A stretch of DNA of 64,000 nt from Phlebopus portentosus (GCA_037892935.1 JAYXKI010000004.1:1674001-1738000), one strand, 5' to 3'. Positions 11,894-25,200 are shown, counted from the stretch's first letter. Made by a program: numbers and translations. The notes: generated from the sequence alone by a model not told the origin.

Positions 11894-13402
11894 ATGCCTT
11901 CAGAAGGAGGCAAGGAAGCATTCTTGAAAGCGAGAAACGCTATCCTCAACGGTAACGAGTGTTGTATTACTTATTAGCACTCTTTACCGTATCTGATCTA
12001 TATGACAGAGCTTCACGTCGCTTATAGAGTTCCTAGAATCGATCTGAATACCCTTCATCCGAGCCCTGTACGACGAGTGGGAGAAGGGAAGTACGCAGAC
12101 GTCTTCGAAGTAGCTCTCTGGACTTTTGGTAAAAGCATAGAACCTGCACAGGAGATGCCAACGTGCGTACAACTATAATCTTGGTATCTCTTTATCTATA
12201 AGAAAATGAAAATCTGCTAATCATTTCTATCTAAGAGCTGGTGTTGTAGCAGTCAAGATCCTGAAGGAGGAGAAGATCGACCAACTGATGGCGCTCCCCG
12301 AAATCCCATCGAGTAGGAAGGCCAAACGTGATGATCGTCAAAAACGCTACCAAGAGAAAGTTCAACGACGCGCTGTCAAACTACTTGAAGTGAGATATTA
12401 CAAATGACTTCCGAGATGTTCGCGCTTTGCCCTAATACTCTATATCTATAAAGTATTACAAAAGGGAGTGTGTGGTCTGGCAAAGGTGCTCTGGAGATCC
12501 TGCAAAGGCTCGAGAGAATAACTTCGTTGAATTATTGGGGCTCGTTGAAAGTTACCAGAATTCCCGACTTCCGGTTTTCGTTTCGCGATTCATTTCTGAG
12601 GGCTCTGTCCGTTCTTATATCAAAGATCGGTCAAAACCCAGTCTCTCTGATAAGGACAGAATACTGATTGTGAGTGGTTGTACTACAAAAAGAGGTCCAT
12701 GAACTAACTTGGTATATAGATCAGCGACGTAGCGAAAGCGCTGGCATTTCGTAAGTAATCAGATGCACCTATTCCGTGAAGAGTAAGATTAATTATTTCA
12801 AAAAAGTCCACAACATAGGCACAGTACACCGAGATATTAAGGCGGTTCGTGCTTCTCTTACTACCAGGCATCAGATTTATAACTCCAACTTTAGCGCAAC
12901 GTCTTAATCGAGAGAACAGAAGAACGCTATATCGGTCTCTTAGCTGATTTTGGTGCCTCCAAGGTGCTCGAAGAGGTTTTCCTTCAGACTGCATCGAGTA
13001 CCATTAGCCAAGACCGTTGGTCGCCCCCGGAGTACCTACTCGAAGTCAGTGCTCAACACGAAGAGACTGGAGGCGGAGATATCTGGGCGCTTGGCTGCAC
13101 TTTTCTAGAGGTATGAATCGCACGGTTTGGTCACCGGTTTGGTCTTGAACAGTGTCTCCAAGGTCTTACAGGAACAAGAACCTTGGCAGCCTTATCCACC
13201 CGAGACCTACAAGGTACTGCTGTGCGATTATCGGCACCCCGTAGCAGGAGAATCAGTCGATTTAGAATCTAAGTTACGTTTCAGACATGTGGAAGATAAG
13301 TGCTATGATATCATGAAAAAATGTTGGACAGAGGAGAGGCAAAATCGCATAGCGGCAGGAGAACTGTATCTAGAGTTACGGAGACTAGCAGAAACATGTT
13401 AG
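11894..13402 (+). CDS. Protein kinase A, catalytically intact
   Basis: Multi-exon Ser/Thr kinase-like protein with almost no N-terminal extension. It starts MPSEGGKEAFLKARNAIL. The glycine loop is RVGEGKYADVFEVALW, and the ATP lysine is in AGVVAVKILKEEK after a phase-2 intron. The catalytic loop is VHRDIKARNVLI (split by an intron), the metal-binding motif is LLADFGASKVL, and the APE-type motif reads WSPPEYLLE. The F-helix is GGDIWALGCTFLE. All catalytic residues are present. A basic helical insertion (SSRKAKRDDRQKRYQEK) sits between the lysine and the alpha-C region. The final exon starts at EQEPWQPYPPE and ends RRLAETC. It converges on pseudokinase copy 2 with only about 100 bp between stop codons. 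The substrate is unknown. Confidence 0.8.
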
Positions 13403-13504
13403 CATCCATGTATGGGAATTAGGAAGAATACATCGTGCGAAAGAAATGTATTTCGACTTACTGCCATGAGAGTGTTATCTCCGGTTGAATCCATAATCAG
13501 GCCT

Positions 13505-15311
13505 TTAAGTCTTATAGGACTGATGGATGCGCCTGAGCTTTGAAAGGACTGACTCTAGGTATTTCGCAGCCACAGGATCGTCCGAACTCTCGTCCCTACA
13601 GGCTTCATATTCCTCTTTAAAAGGATTTTCATCGTATCCGACAGTCAGGCACGAGACAACGACGTCTGTGTACTCCGTGCCCAACGCTTTCGGTAGCAAT
13701 CTTCGTGCTTCCCTAACGAGAAGGTCCAACTTTGCTCGCGCTCTTTCCTTCATCGTGGAACCAGGCCAGGTGTTCCGATCCGATAATGCAACAAACGAAT
13801 CGTCATAAACGTACTCGTTTTCATTGATACTCTCGTCCCATACGAGCAGGGACCTCCACAGCCCAACCTCAAAGAGACAGACTCCTAAACTGTAAATGTC
13901 ATCTTCCATGGAGTATCTTTCGGCACGATGCTCCGATTCTCGCTGATCGCGAGGATGGAAGTAGATACCCCTCATCCTGTATGCTTCGACATCCGCCTTC
14001 TTGAGCGTAATCCCGGTATCGGGCCTGGCGCTCTGAAAGGCGGCGAGGTATGGAAATCCCAACCTACTATGATTTTCTCTGAAATATAGCTCCTTCTGCG
14101 CCACGAGAATAGTTTCAGGGTGGATCAGTTTGTGAACCAGACCCAGAGAATGAATCACGAGGACAGCCGTTGCGAGACGAATTGAGAACTTGATGCGGTC
14201 CACATTTGGTACAATTGGACGGGAAGAACTGGAAGTTGGGAGAATTTGGCGAAGCGTCTGAATGGAGCAGCCTTCGGGGATTCTGAAGTAAAGATCGAAC
14301 TCCGAATTTTTGCGCACTACTGCACAGCAACGTAACATTGCTCCGTCCGGGGGATCAGTAAAGAATCCCCTGGAAAACTTGTCTGAAGGATCTTCTGCGA
14401 AAAGGCGAGCCAACGAAAGCGACTCCTCAAAGTCTCCACCACTGCGCTTAACGATAACGCAGTTCTCGTAGGATCGCAGACCCTGAATATTTTCCTCTTT
14501 ATGCTTCAGAAGAAGGTCTCCTGTTTTTATTGCCAATGCGGGTAATGAAGTGAAGACCATGTTGGGGTCAATCACGACAGGAGAAGTCTCGTATTTTGAA
14601 AGATTGACACCTTCAACCATAAAGATGCTGGCGTCCGTCTGACAACGCTCCTTAGCTAGAGCCACGAACCGAACGAGGGCCGGTACACCTCCAGCAGCTG
14701 GCGGACTCTTTGCCACGTCCATTCGATCGACTATAGTAGACCACGCCATAATCAAGTTGCAAAACGTATCCCGGCTTCTTTTGTAACGCTCTTCATGGCG
14801 AATTATTCTCCTGTTTCCAAAAAGAATGTACTTTGCTCGACTGAGAGGGGCTAAGCGCTGGGATACAAATGAGATGCTGAACATCGTCCATAAAGCATAT
14901 GTCACGTACCCTTCGTCGAGAGCTTTTTCCTTGGGCAGTTGGCATATCCTTCGACGTGGATATTTGGTTTGCGATGTGCTTCGGAAGAGATAGATAATCC
15001 TTATCACCAGCGAAGTCTGACCCGACAAGACGGCACCATTTCTTAACTTGACTTTCGTACTTCAAGAAAGACACTTGCGTATCTGCAAAGGTATCGGCCA
15101 AAGCAGACGCGACACGATCGTCTCCATTTGCAGCACGGGAATGTTGTTCTGCGAGGTACTCCAAGAAACGCACTGAGGTCCTTTCTAAGTCGCACACGGA
15201 TGCATGTCTGTCCGCACTAGATCTGGCATCGAAGAAAGACTGTACAGTTTCGGTCACCTCTTTGGCGACAGATAAGGTTGCATGAACGGTTTCAACTCCC
15301 AGCATGGGCAT
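13505..15311 (-). CDS. Helical-domain pseudokinase, copy 2 (HeLo/MLKL-like architecture)
   Basis: Two exons (15311-14910, 14857-13505) close in phase to 584 aa, with the single intron at the same place as copy 1. The N-terminal helices read LGVETVHATLSVAKEVTETV and contain FFDARSSADRHAS, identical to copy 1 over that stretch. The pseudokinase part again has HKLIHPETI in place of HRDxKPxN and GFPYLAAF in place of DFG, followed by EDDIYSLGVCLFEVGLW. Protein identity to copy 1 is moderate overall, but one tract (about 14220-14410) is nearly identical at DNA level. Both copies are in the same orientation, about 6.5 kb apart, with the SET gene and kinase A between them, so this is a segmental or dispersed duplication and not a simple head-to-tail repeat. 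Confidence 0.75.
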
Positions 15312-15656
15312 GCTCTCTGGGAACAGAAGAGATAGGAAAGTGAGATAGAGTTGAGCAAGTCACAAGGAATGTCTTACTGGAAGGGATAACGGAGTGTGAA
15401 TACTCGTGCTGATCGGAGACGTTTCGACTCAGGATTCCATTTTCACACACTGCCGAAAGAAAACAATAGCTAACCCGTCATGGGCTAACGAAGCCTCGTT
15501 GAGAGTAACCTTCCTTTTGTCCTTTGGGCGCTTGAACAACGGACCCGGGAAGCAGCATTGTCTACGAAAATTCAGGTGATGAACCTGGAATGATTCCAGT
15601 TTGTATCGCTTCGTAATATCAATAACTTGAAAGATAGGACCACCTTCGACGGGTGC
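15312..15656. other. 5' flank of pseudokinase copy 2
   Basis: No gene is seen. It contains the promoter of the minus-strand pseudokinase, without an obvious TATA box. Confidence 0.4.
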
Positions 15657-16055
15657 TTACGTTACTGATCTCACGGCACGGTCAGTCATCTCACTGTAAA
15701 TTCCTGTTACGTGCGGACCCAGCAAACTATCCATGGTATTAATTCCGTTGTGATAAGAAGCAAGAACAAACGGTTGCGAGTTTACGAGGGTCAGTGCAAT
15801 GGGAATTATATATAGCGGACTTGTACCCATATTCCAAATTATAGCAACATAACAAGTATCAAACGTAAGATCAGGATCCTGTTCTCCTGATTCCCATAAA
15901 TAAGTCGCGCATCCTTCCGAACAGACGATGATTGCTGCGAAAGAGAAATATAGCGGATACTCCCACTGGGATAAGTACAAATACAGCATTATGTCGTGCT
16001 GGAAGACGTTTTCTCCATTAGTGACCCGTCCGGCAGTTTTTTCTAGAGGAAACAC
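15657..16055 (-). other. Open frame with two hydrophobic segments, unassigned
   Basis: A 132-codon frame with hydrophobic stretches (PLYFSFAAIIVCSEG and TSPLYIIPIALTLV) could be an exon of a membrane protein or a remnant of one. Its 5' end overlaps the 3' end of the neighbouring kinase by 13 bp, and no further exons were found. I do not recognise the family. Confidence 0.25.
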
Positions 16056-17407
16056 TCACAGAAGATCTGCTCCATCACTCCCAGAAATGCCTTCCACGAA
16101 GACGATAATTCATGAATATAGTGCACAACGATCGGCTCGTTAACACTTCTAAGTCTCTTATTCATTATCGAATCTCCGAGTTGTGCGGTTAAATCATGGA
16201 ATAGCGCCAATGCAACCTCCGCAGCCGGACGCTCCTGTGGATTGCGCTTTGTCATTTCCTCAATGAGAGGCGAAAGAAACTCAAGATCGCGATAGTTCTG
16301 CAAAGGACTTAGATTAAAGGTGAACATGAAGTGAGTGTCACTTACACGGAAAAGTCTCTTGTACGTATTTCCGAGCGAAAAAACGTCGACAGGGAACGGG
16401 TCGTATGGTTCAGTCAAGTGCCGCTCTGGCACTTCTCGATCCCGTCCATCGATGCCTGTTACAAGCCGAGGCTCGCGAGGGTCTTCGAAATGAGAAGAGA
16501 TTCCGAAGTCAATGAAATAATATGTAACTTTCTTCAACTGGGTGCGTCTCAAGAACCTTGCCGGAACTAGGTGATCGGGTTGGAGATCGCACCAAAGCGG
16601 GTCGGGATGCACGCCGTCGGGAAACATTTCACTGGCATCAATCATGATATTTGAACTGCTAAGATCCCTGGAGAATATAATCAGCCACAGGGTTTTTCGA
16701 CGGATGACCATGCTCACCGATGTGCAACATGACGTCTATGTAGATAGATCAAGCCCTAGATAGACCGTCTGACTCTCTGAAGATAGAAGAGGTCACCGGA
16801 AGACGTACCTCTAAGGTTTGTCGCACGAAATCTAGCAACTCCGAAACGCTGAAGAAGTCTGGCACATTAAATCTATGCAAAAGCGGCATAACCATGAAGT
16901 CGGGTCCTCGAGTCGTCAAATCGCCAAAGTAGTCCAAGATGGGGACACAGTGATTCATTGGGTCCCGCATGGACTCTTCAGATGAAAGCATCATAGCAAT
17001 CCTGACTTCGTTTCCGTTGCGACGAACAGCTTTCAATACGACCTGTCGACCGTCGCTCAACCTGGTCGCGTCCATGACATCTTCGACCTGTAGCCTAAAG
17101 GGTTAAGAAAACACACCGGAATATAAGAGCTTCTTACCATATGAAACCGAGCGTCTTCAAACTCCAGGGGATTTCGTCCCGTGTTCTGCCACGATGGCAC
17201 CCATCCACGGCGAAAGCGGGGTCGTAAACGATAACCACGGGACTCCAGGAACTCGCTCCTTTCCATCCACCACTGTTCAGACTCATTGAGATTCTCGGTG
17301 ATTCTCGACAGCCTGTCCGACGATTCGGGCCCAGAGAGCTTCCTGTCCATCATAGGCTTGACGAGCGAGAGTGCAAGAGAAAGGTTACTAGGCAGCGTGG
17401 GTTCCAC
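16043..17407 (-). CDS. Agaricomycete-type protein kinase, catalytically intact
   Basis: Multi-exon kinase of the expanded mushroom family whose N-terminus runs RGYRLRPRFRRGWVPSW, then VEDVMDATRLSDGRQVVLKA (ATP lysine in VLKA), then NHCVPILDYF and PDFMVMPLL. A phase-matched intron completes VAHRDLSSSNIMIDAS, so the HRD aspartate is present; YFIDFGISSHF carries the DFG. VPERHLTEPYDPFPVDVFSLG is the activation/F-helix region, and a GT-AG intron removes the sequence between LFR and NYRDLEF. The gene ends SSWKAFLGVMEQIFCECFL at 16043, although a donor-like GTGAGT in the last codons leaves a further exon possible. It is next to, but not in the same family as, the pseudokinases. Confidence 0.8.
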
Positions 17408-17674
17408 ACGGCCTCGTCACGTGCACAGCCACAGTCCTCCTATTGTCTTGAAATTTGAAATATAAAAATCGTTTTGTATTCGTATAGCAACCATGAGAAT
17501 ACTGAACAAGGCTTTCTCAATCCGAGAATTGATTGTTGCTAACTTCATCGTCTTTGCGCACGCTATAATGAATAACTAACGAGGTGGTTTTTGTTTCTCA
17601 TGATACTTAAGGTGACCCCATTCTTCTCAGTCCACGTGCGTTTGTCCTATTATCCACCAACAACTCGCAAAAGT
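17408..17674. other. Divergent promoter interval
   Basis: Short AT-rich spacer between the minus-strand kinase and the plus-strand orphan gene. Confidence 0.4.
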
Positions 17675-18136
17675 ATGACTGAAGTGAGTATTTCAGACTT
17701 GCGTTTTGGTACTTGGAACATTTACACGCCGAAGGTCTTCCCTGATGCTGTCGACGAATTTCACTATCTCAAAAATGAAGTGAATTCCAAAAGAGCGCTG
17801 GGCCTCCTAGGAGAGATAGATCCAGAAATAGTGGACGGAATTAAAGACAAGAATGCGGAAAAGATCCAGGAACTCCTGCTTAAGTACGTCTGTCTGAGTA
17901 GACCATGCAGACGCTTGCTGACAAGCTCGGATTCGCTGTTGTACCCTAGTATCGGTGTTTTGTTAAGCCGGATGAACGACGAAGGAAATGTGTCGTATCC
18001 GTGGTACTCTCTCACTGGCATATTTGAGAAGCTTTGTGCTTATCCTTTTGGTGGTTTTCTGAAACACGACTTGAAGACGAGATTGACCATCCTGGTCGAG
18101 GAAGCAAAAGACCTGACTCTTGTAACTTACCTTTAA
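17675..18136 (+). CDS. Orphan intronless gene, 153 aa
   Basis: A single frame starting MTEVSISDLRFGTWNIY and ending DLTLVTYL. An upstream in-frame Met at 17591 would add 28 mostly hydrophobic residues, but the context at 17675 (AAGTATGAC) and the composition favour the shorter form. The protein is acidic to neutral and mixed helical, with EVNSKRALGLLGEIDPEIVD and CLSRPCRRLLTSSDS, and has no signal peptide or membrane span. I do not recognise a family. It lies inside the kinase block, which is the only hint of its role. Confidence 0.45.
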   Translation: MTEVSISDLRFGTWNIYTPKVFPDAVDEFHYLKNEVNSKRALGLLGEIDPEIVDGIKDKNAEKIQELLLKYVCLSRPCRRLLTSSDSLLYPSIGVLLSRMNDEGNVSYPWYSLTGIFEKLCAYPFGGFLKHDLKTRLTILVEEAKDLTLVTYL

Positions 18137-18478
18137 TGGATCGGATGTATTCAACTTTTCGTGTTACTCATATTCTATTTAGACGACGACTCAGTTCCGA
18201 GAACATTATATGGATGTCTACAAAGCCGCGTTATACTCAATACTTCCAAAACGTCCCGCAAGTCACGAATTCTGCATTTGGAACAACAGCATCAATCACC
18301 CCAACATAGCGTCCGTTCCTGGTGAGCTCTGTATATGTCTGTAACAAATAATGCATGCTTATAATTGAAGATGTTGGCCTTCGAATCGAACAATCCCTAC
18401 ATGGTCCCTACTCGTACATATTCATGGATCTTGGTGTGTAGACGCAACTTCAAATAGCTCACTCTCCGAAGCTTACTC
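18137..18478. other. Spacer before kinase B
   Basis: AT-rich, no convincing coding content. It could hold the promoter and 5' leader of kinase B. Confidence 0.35.
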
Positions 18479-20609
18479 ATGTCACCTTCTGAAGATACGG
18501 CTCATTTATTTGATAGGCGACTCGCATCTTTGAGTGTTGACATGGCCAAGCTCCTTGAAATGTTCTGGAAACAGGTGTGTCACGGCACGTGCCACCTTTG
18601 GACGTTCTATATTTATGCACTGGCAGCGCAAAACCATCAGCAATGAAACGGGGAACCTCATTTGTCGCTCAGGCACCGTCTTCCAATATCTTTTACAGAA
18701 AAGCCAGGGCAACGTCTTAATTCGCTCGGAAATTTCTAGACATCTTGATGACGCTTCCCGGTAACTATCTCATAGAAACAGTCAGAAAATTTGCTGAGTT
18801 TGTTTCAGAATCATTGACATACTAGGCAGGCTCGCCCGCTTGGAGTCCTCCGACGATGCGCGTTCTGCCAGTATAGAGAACGCAAATGAAGAACAGATTC
18901 AGCGTGAGGTGTGTAGTTACACAATAAACTTTACGCCAAGAATTCCGTAACAGGCGCTCTAGATTCAAGCAACGCAAGTGCAAGCGGGGGAGAAGGTTGA
19001 AGGTTTTATGTCGCAACTCAATGTAAGTTGATTGAAATTGTCCCGTCTATGGACATGAGCATGTCTTAGGAGTTCGATAGTTCTTTGTTTCCCGCGATGT
19101 GACGGTCCAAGAAAGTGTTCAAGGTTCTAGTGCGTGTTGCTATCACATATAAGACCGCTTGCGATTGCTTCTAACATTTCCTGTGATTTACCTCAGCTCC
19201 CGATGAGTTCGTGAATCTGCCTGAAAATCTGACATACGAGGCTATCGTGGAAAGTGAGAGGCTTGTATTCCTATCAGATGGTTTAGGTTTTATTTAACTG
19301 TTTTGTTCAATAGAAATGACTGAATTATCTGACCACTTGGCATTCTCTGGCAGCCCTGGAAGTCAGCATAATCTTTCCGGTGACGCGCCGAGAGGAGGAT
19401 CGTACTCAAAAGTATACAAAGTGAAGCTACGCGAGGAACTCAGGGTAAGTGCAGAAATCATGCCTCAAAGAGTAAATAGCTCATCATTTCAGGTTGATGT
19501 TGAGCACCCCGGAAAGTCCAATGTGCGTCTTCGGTGGGATATCGACGAGGTTGGTCCATGTCGAGCATCTTCTATAGTTACTATTCCGACAACTTCTGCA
19601 GGTCGCTGTGAAAGTTCTCAAAGTTTCTGCACCTGAGGAGGAGGAGGACATTTCACGGGTTAGCCTCTGTTTTCGTGCCGGAGTTACTTTCCCTCTTAAA
19701 TTTTCCTAGCGAGCTTTTAGAGAATTCATTGTCTGGAGTCAAATGCGCCATCCCAATATCATACCCTTGGTGGGCCTGTGGTTCGATTTTACACCTGACG
19801 CCAAACTACCAGCATTTGTTTCTCCGTGGATCACGAATGGAAGCCTTTCAGTCTACCTTCAGAAAAAAGGTCGCATCAAAAGAAAAAGGAGGTTACGCTT
19901 GGTAAGTTCCCGTAAACTCAAGTGACGAAAACAGTTAATCACATACCCTCCATACCAATAACAGTTACTTGACGTTGCGAAGGCTTTGGCATATAGTAAG
20001 CGAGTCAAGTTTACCCTTCACGAATCTCCGAGAAAACTCTTCGTCTTACAGTGCATAATAATCATCCTCAAGTGTGCCACGGGGATATAAATCCTGTCGG
20101 TCCATTTGTCTATGCATGAGATATACTTCGTAATCTAACCTGATGCGTAGGATAACATTCTTGTGCTAGACGGCAGGGCCTTCGTCTGTGATTTCGGAAT
20201 ATCTCAAATGTCACCACTTTACGACGGACTCTTCACAAAACCTCATGGAGATTGGAAGTATCGGGCACCCGAACAATTGCCGGGCGAGTCGGTGCCCGCG
20301 CCCACCCCTCGAAGTGATATGTACTCCTTTGGCTTGCTATGCTACAATGTGGGAGCAGTTCTCCTTGCGTAGCCAGCTGACTAATCAATAAGATAGGTTC
20401 TTACTGGTCTAGAGCCATGGAAGGGGATCTCTCAAGGACAGCGCATAAATAAGCGGGGTCTTATCATGCGCCGACCCAAGTCGATGCCCGTCAATGAGTA
20501 CACTTTCTTGAAATACTGTTGGAAACTTGATCCTCGGCTGCGAGCAACGGCAAACATTGCCATTGCAAAGCTGGAAGAGCTCATTGCTCTTGAGAATGCC
20601 GTTCAATAA
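18479..20609 (+). CDS. Protein kinase B with N-terminal helical domain
   Basis: Multi-exon gene. The N-terminus starts MSPSEDTAHLFDRRLASLSV and forms helices through RSEISRHLDDASR, IIDILGRLARLESSD and VQAGEKVEGFMSQL. The kinase part starts after MTELSDHLAFSG: a weak glycine loop (RGGSYSKVYKVKL), then VAVKVLKVS after two introns, alpha-C RHPNIIPLVGLWFD, and a catalytic loop reading VCHGDINPDNILV, so HRD is changed to HGD while Asp and Asn are kept. VCDFGISQM carries the DFG, and WKYRAPEQL and RSDMYSFGLLCYNV follow. The C-lobe ends at LEELIALENAVQ. HGD in place of HRD is common among mushroom TKL-like kinases and need not abolish activity. Helices plus kinase is again the order seen in the neighbouring pseudokinases, but the helical sequences are not clearly related. 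Confidence 0.75.
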
Positions 20610-22274
20610 ATGACATCTGGACAATATCTATCTAGCGCAACCTTTCTTATCTCCGCAGTGCTATTTTACTTTGTTACTTTTCAATCTGGGAATCTACATA
20701 CTTCCACGATAATCGATTGTGTTTGGACAGGTTGTTTTAGCGCCACCGGTATCGACTGTAAATAATCGAAATTCAAAATGTAAGGCTTCTCTCCTGTTGG
20801 AGGATGTTCTTGTTGTCCACTCCGTTAACAGGAGGGATTGACTTTTATAGATCTTCCGGCGGAAAAGTGTCAACAAGAAAGGCTAAACGATATCCCGCCT
20901 TTCTACTATGTTGTCGGTTCCATCTATTCCTCCGAGCGGTCTGATACCAATAGGAGGATCATTGAAGTGGAGACGTTAAAGTCGATAATATCATCTTCGC
21001 CCCTTTGCTCACTGAAACAAACCGACTGAGACAAGTGTAGCCAGACAGAAAGATTATGATGTGCCTGAAGTCACAATGAGCAGCCATGTCTAAAGAATAT
21101 TTTCTTTGAAGTTTCACAATGCATATGCTACTCCCGATGCATTTCTAATGTCTTTAGTGTTTGCACAGTTCGAATGAATGGGGAGCTGGGTACACTAGAT
21201 GGACCTCACATCAGGTAAGTCCACTAAAGATGCCTCCCATTAAGGTACCCAGGGGCTTTCAAAGAAGTATCCCATTTCTGTCTATAAGTTGGAAGTTGTC
21301 AACGATGCAATTACTGTAATATTGATTCTTTGGTAGTAACATCAACACGAAATGCGGAAGAGCCAGGTCGTTCTATGACGGAATTGTCCACATGTATCGT
21401 GTGAAATACCATAAACGGAGAACAACAAAGGATCGTCGAAGCGTTTTTGTGTTTGCTCTTTGGCTATCTCAGATCACGCAATTCGTTACAACTTGCGTAG
21501 TATGGATTGGACTGTCCCTGTCTTGATCTCCCTTGCACCTTCCGATTGAAATCGATGCACCTCTTAATAGGCTGCACGCTCTCATTTGTCAAGGTCTGCG
21601 ATTAAGATGTACAATCCCCTGACATTAGCGTCAATGCTCATACTTTCTTCCGGCTCGAGACAGTTGCGTGCGCTATACTGAATCCATTTCTATTTCCGGC
21701 TGCGTTGTTTGGAGAACACAATGGAATAACAAAGGACGTTCGGCTCTCCGAAAGACCAGCCAGGAAGTGACTGATGAACAAGTCTCAGACACCCAATTTG
21801 AGCATGATATTCGGTAAGTAGTTCACTCCGAGCAGTTCTCTAAGCATACGCGTTCTGGCACTCACTGCCTGCTTGGAATCTGTGAGCTTAATTTTGACCG
21901 GCGGAATGAGTTTTGCCTTATCCTTACTCAGCTCTTTGGTAACGGAATATATATATAGGCTACTCTTATCGGGACGATCTATGATGGAGCTAAATGGCAG
22001 CAAATCTTGAAACAGGCATATGTCTTGTCCAGAACTGGTGACTTTTGTTGAGTGCGAAGACCTTGGCGTTTATTGTTGTGCATTTTGAAATTACATCACG
22101 AAAACGATTACCCACGTAACTACAAAGGCCAACGACTAATACAACCGTCCGTGTCGACTTATTGTAATGTTCCCTGGCAACCTATTGTAGTGCCATGATG
22201 GTTTTCAGCGCATACTCAATAAGATTAATCTAAAGGGAGCAGAAACGACTTTGACCGTTCTGACCCATTTCCAG
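20610..22274. other. Gene-poor spacer between kinases B and C
   Basis: About 1.7 kb with only short open frames. A 72-codon minus-strand frame near 21785-22003 is Lys/Arg-rich but has no known motif. The first exon of kinase C may lie in the last few hundred bases. Confidence 0.35.
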
Positions 22275-25200
22275 TGCACGCTCGCGACTCTCTTGCCCAA
22301 GCTATTGATGATATACAGCCCTGTCTTCGACGTTCTGTATTTGATATATTAGCTGACGAGCTTCCCCCCCCCCTCTCTCTCTTTCAGATGAAGTCTGCTT
22401 CTGGACTAGACGAAGCCGAATACCGGTGCAAAAGGCTACTATGGAAAATAGTTGACCGTCAGAGTCGTGGTCTACTCGGGCCTAGTATCATTGAAGAGAA
22501 CGATAACATATCTCTTCCAGTACACTTCGACTCGGAGCTGCGTGACACGCAGAGTATGCTGCTGGAGGATTCGTTGGCACAGTAAGATTCATGATAGATA
22601 TGTATGCGCCACATATAAAAGAGGCTGATTTACTTGGTAAGGGTGGAGAAAAGGATCAAACAGCTTCGGAATCATCCGTCCCACGACATAATAAAACGGC
22701 TCGATTTGTGCACCATTTTCGGCGAGAATGATTCTCGGTCACTGGCAGGCGCGAAGAATTACTTTAAAGTAAACGACCATCTCGAGAAAGTGTCGCAACT
22801 ATCCCTTCCAATCCGGCAAGAAATAGATGGATTGGAAAGTGATCTAGACGTATGAACATGTGATCAAGTTCCTTCTGATTTACTTATCTTTTATTCAGGA
22901 AATTGTTGAAAGACGCTCGCAATATCGTTATACATACATGTGCGCATATTATGCAAACTTCCTCCGCGAAGACGATAATATCAATTCTATCACCCGCCCG
23001 CCTCATGGAAATGCAAAAGGTACATGCATCCGAAATAAATTCATATCATCGCTCTCAGTTGTATTTTCAGCGGAATGTCGCGCAATCTATCCCCACTACT
23101 CACTCCGTATGTGACGCGCTTTATAGCCACGACTCATTATACTCAATAAATTTCGGAGAAACTAGAAACGATATATGGTCAAAGTCAAGATCTATATGTA
23201 TTGAGCAAGCGGATCGTCTCAAACCTCGAGTACTTGCATAAGCCTAGGGTAAGTATGGCAATGGTTTTAACATAAAGCTCTGCTAAATGAAAATCCTTAC
23301 AGTCGGAGCTGGAGCCTGATGTTTACATCCCTGAAAATATAGTTCAGCTGCTGTTAGATGTGGCGAATAAATTCGAGAAGAGCCTACAGTATTGTTGCAA
23401 ATATCCTCATCCGATTATTGGAGCAAGCGGCCTAGTTCAAAACGCAGCGTTGTAAAGTCTCGCTCAATGTCTGATTTGGACATTGCATCTCTAATCCACA
23501 GGATTTTCAGATCTATACAGCACGTTTTAAAATATTGCTCAGGGAATCCCGTAGATGATCAATACGCTGAAGATGAGCGAGATTTCCAACGATGGGTAAG
23601 CTACTGGGAAGAATCTTTAAAGGTGAAGTAGTGCCTCTACTCGTCCGAGTCGACATGACCATTATTGACAAAGCCGCTACAGTTTCTCATGGATTATGGA
23701 GATCCCAACTTCATTAAATGTTCAAATACAAGGCGCTTTGGTGGTTCTTCGGGATCGAAGTTCTTTCATGACCGAGCCAAGATCTTCTGTCATAACGAGG
23801 ATCCTGAGGACCCGAAGAACTTCTGCGAGCGAGAGAATGTTACATTTGCAAATATAGGGTCGAGTGCGTAGGCTACTCGTTGCGACCAGGTAGTTTACTC
23901 ACACGAATGACAGGGATAGCAGGTGCCTATCCTGGCAAGTTACTGTTTGACGGTCTCCCAGTGAATAGAGACTGCACGACTTGGAGAGGCAGTTGCGGGG
24001 AGGTGTACGAAGTAACATTGCCTGCTTGCCGGGGGGTTCGTATGTCCTGTTTTTATCACTATGACACGATTTACATGCTTTGAATTCTGTTTCTTTCAGT
24101 TCGTTGTGCCTGTGGACACATTCGGCAAGAAGAAGATACGGACTTTTTTTTGCGAAAAGGTTCGTAAGAAACCAAGCTTAGACGCATGCTCACATTCGAA
24201 TCAGGTTGCTGTCAAAAAGATTCTGCTTTCACCAAGCCTCTCGGAAGTCCGAGCATGTGCGGTGCGTACCAATTTCGGATAAATTATAATTCCGTTGTTT
24301 ATAATTTGTACATAGCGCATCCTCCGGGAGTTGGAGACAAGAGTTGTCTTGAGACATGAATCAATTCTTCCCTTGATTGGCCTTTGGAGCAACTTCGACG
24401 ATAGTGATCTGAATTATCCGCTTCTCGTTTCACCTTGGATGAATGGCGGAGATCTTCACCATTTCATAAAAGGCCATTCCAAAACCTCTATTCTGTCGAG
24501 ACTCATCTTCGTAAGCAGACATGTGAAAAGGTATAAACAAATTCGCTCACAAATTCTTCAAAGCTTCGTGATGTCGCATCCGCGCTAGCATACAGTTAAA
24601 GTTTATCAATTCCTAGCGTTGGATTATGGCTTACAGTGAAACTAGTGCACGAATACCATAATGTCGAATTCGTTCACGGAGACTTAAAGGGGGTATGTTG
24701 CACCACTATGCTGGCTAAACACTGGATGACGTCTGGCTTAGGAGAATGTCCTTGTACACGAAGGAAGAGCATACCTGCATGATTTTGGAATGACACGAAT
24801 TTCAGTTGAAGACGAGGGGCTGAGGACCCTGGAACCCTCAGGAAGCTGGAGATGGCAAGCTCCAGAGCTCCTTGATCTTTTCAGAGATAAGCTTCCGTGC
24901 GAAATCCATCCGACACCACAGAGCGATATGTATGCTTACGGATCACTTTTTTTGGAGGTGCGTGACGTTATTGTAGGTTTGTGTGATGATCAACTAAGGA
25001 TCTGTGCGACTCGAAAAAGGTGATGACCGGAGCGTACCCATGGGATATGCCTGGAGCATTCAATTACCGCATTCAAAACCGGTCCAAAATCCAGAAGCGA
25101 CCCGATATCATTCGAGATGACCGGCACTGGTCATTAATGAAGCATTGCTGGATGGAAGAGCCGACACTGCGAATGACTGCGCGGCGTGCACTGGTGGCAC

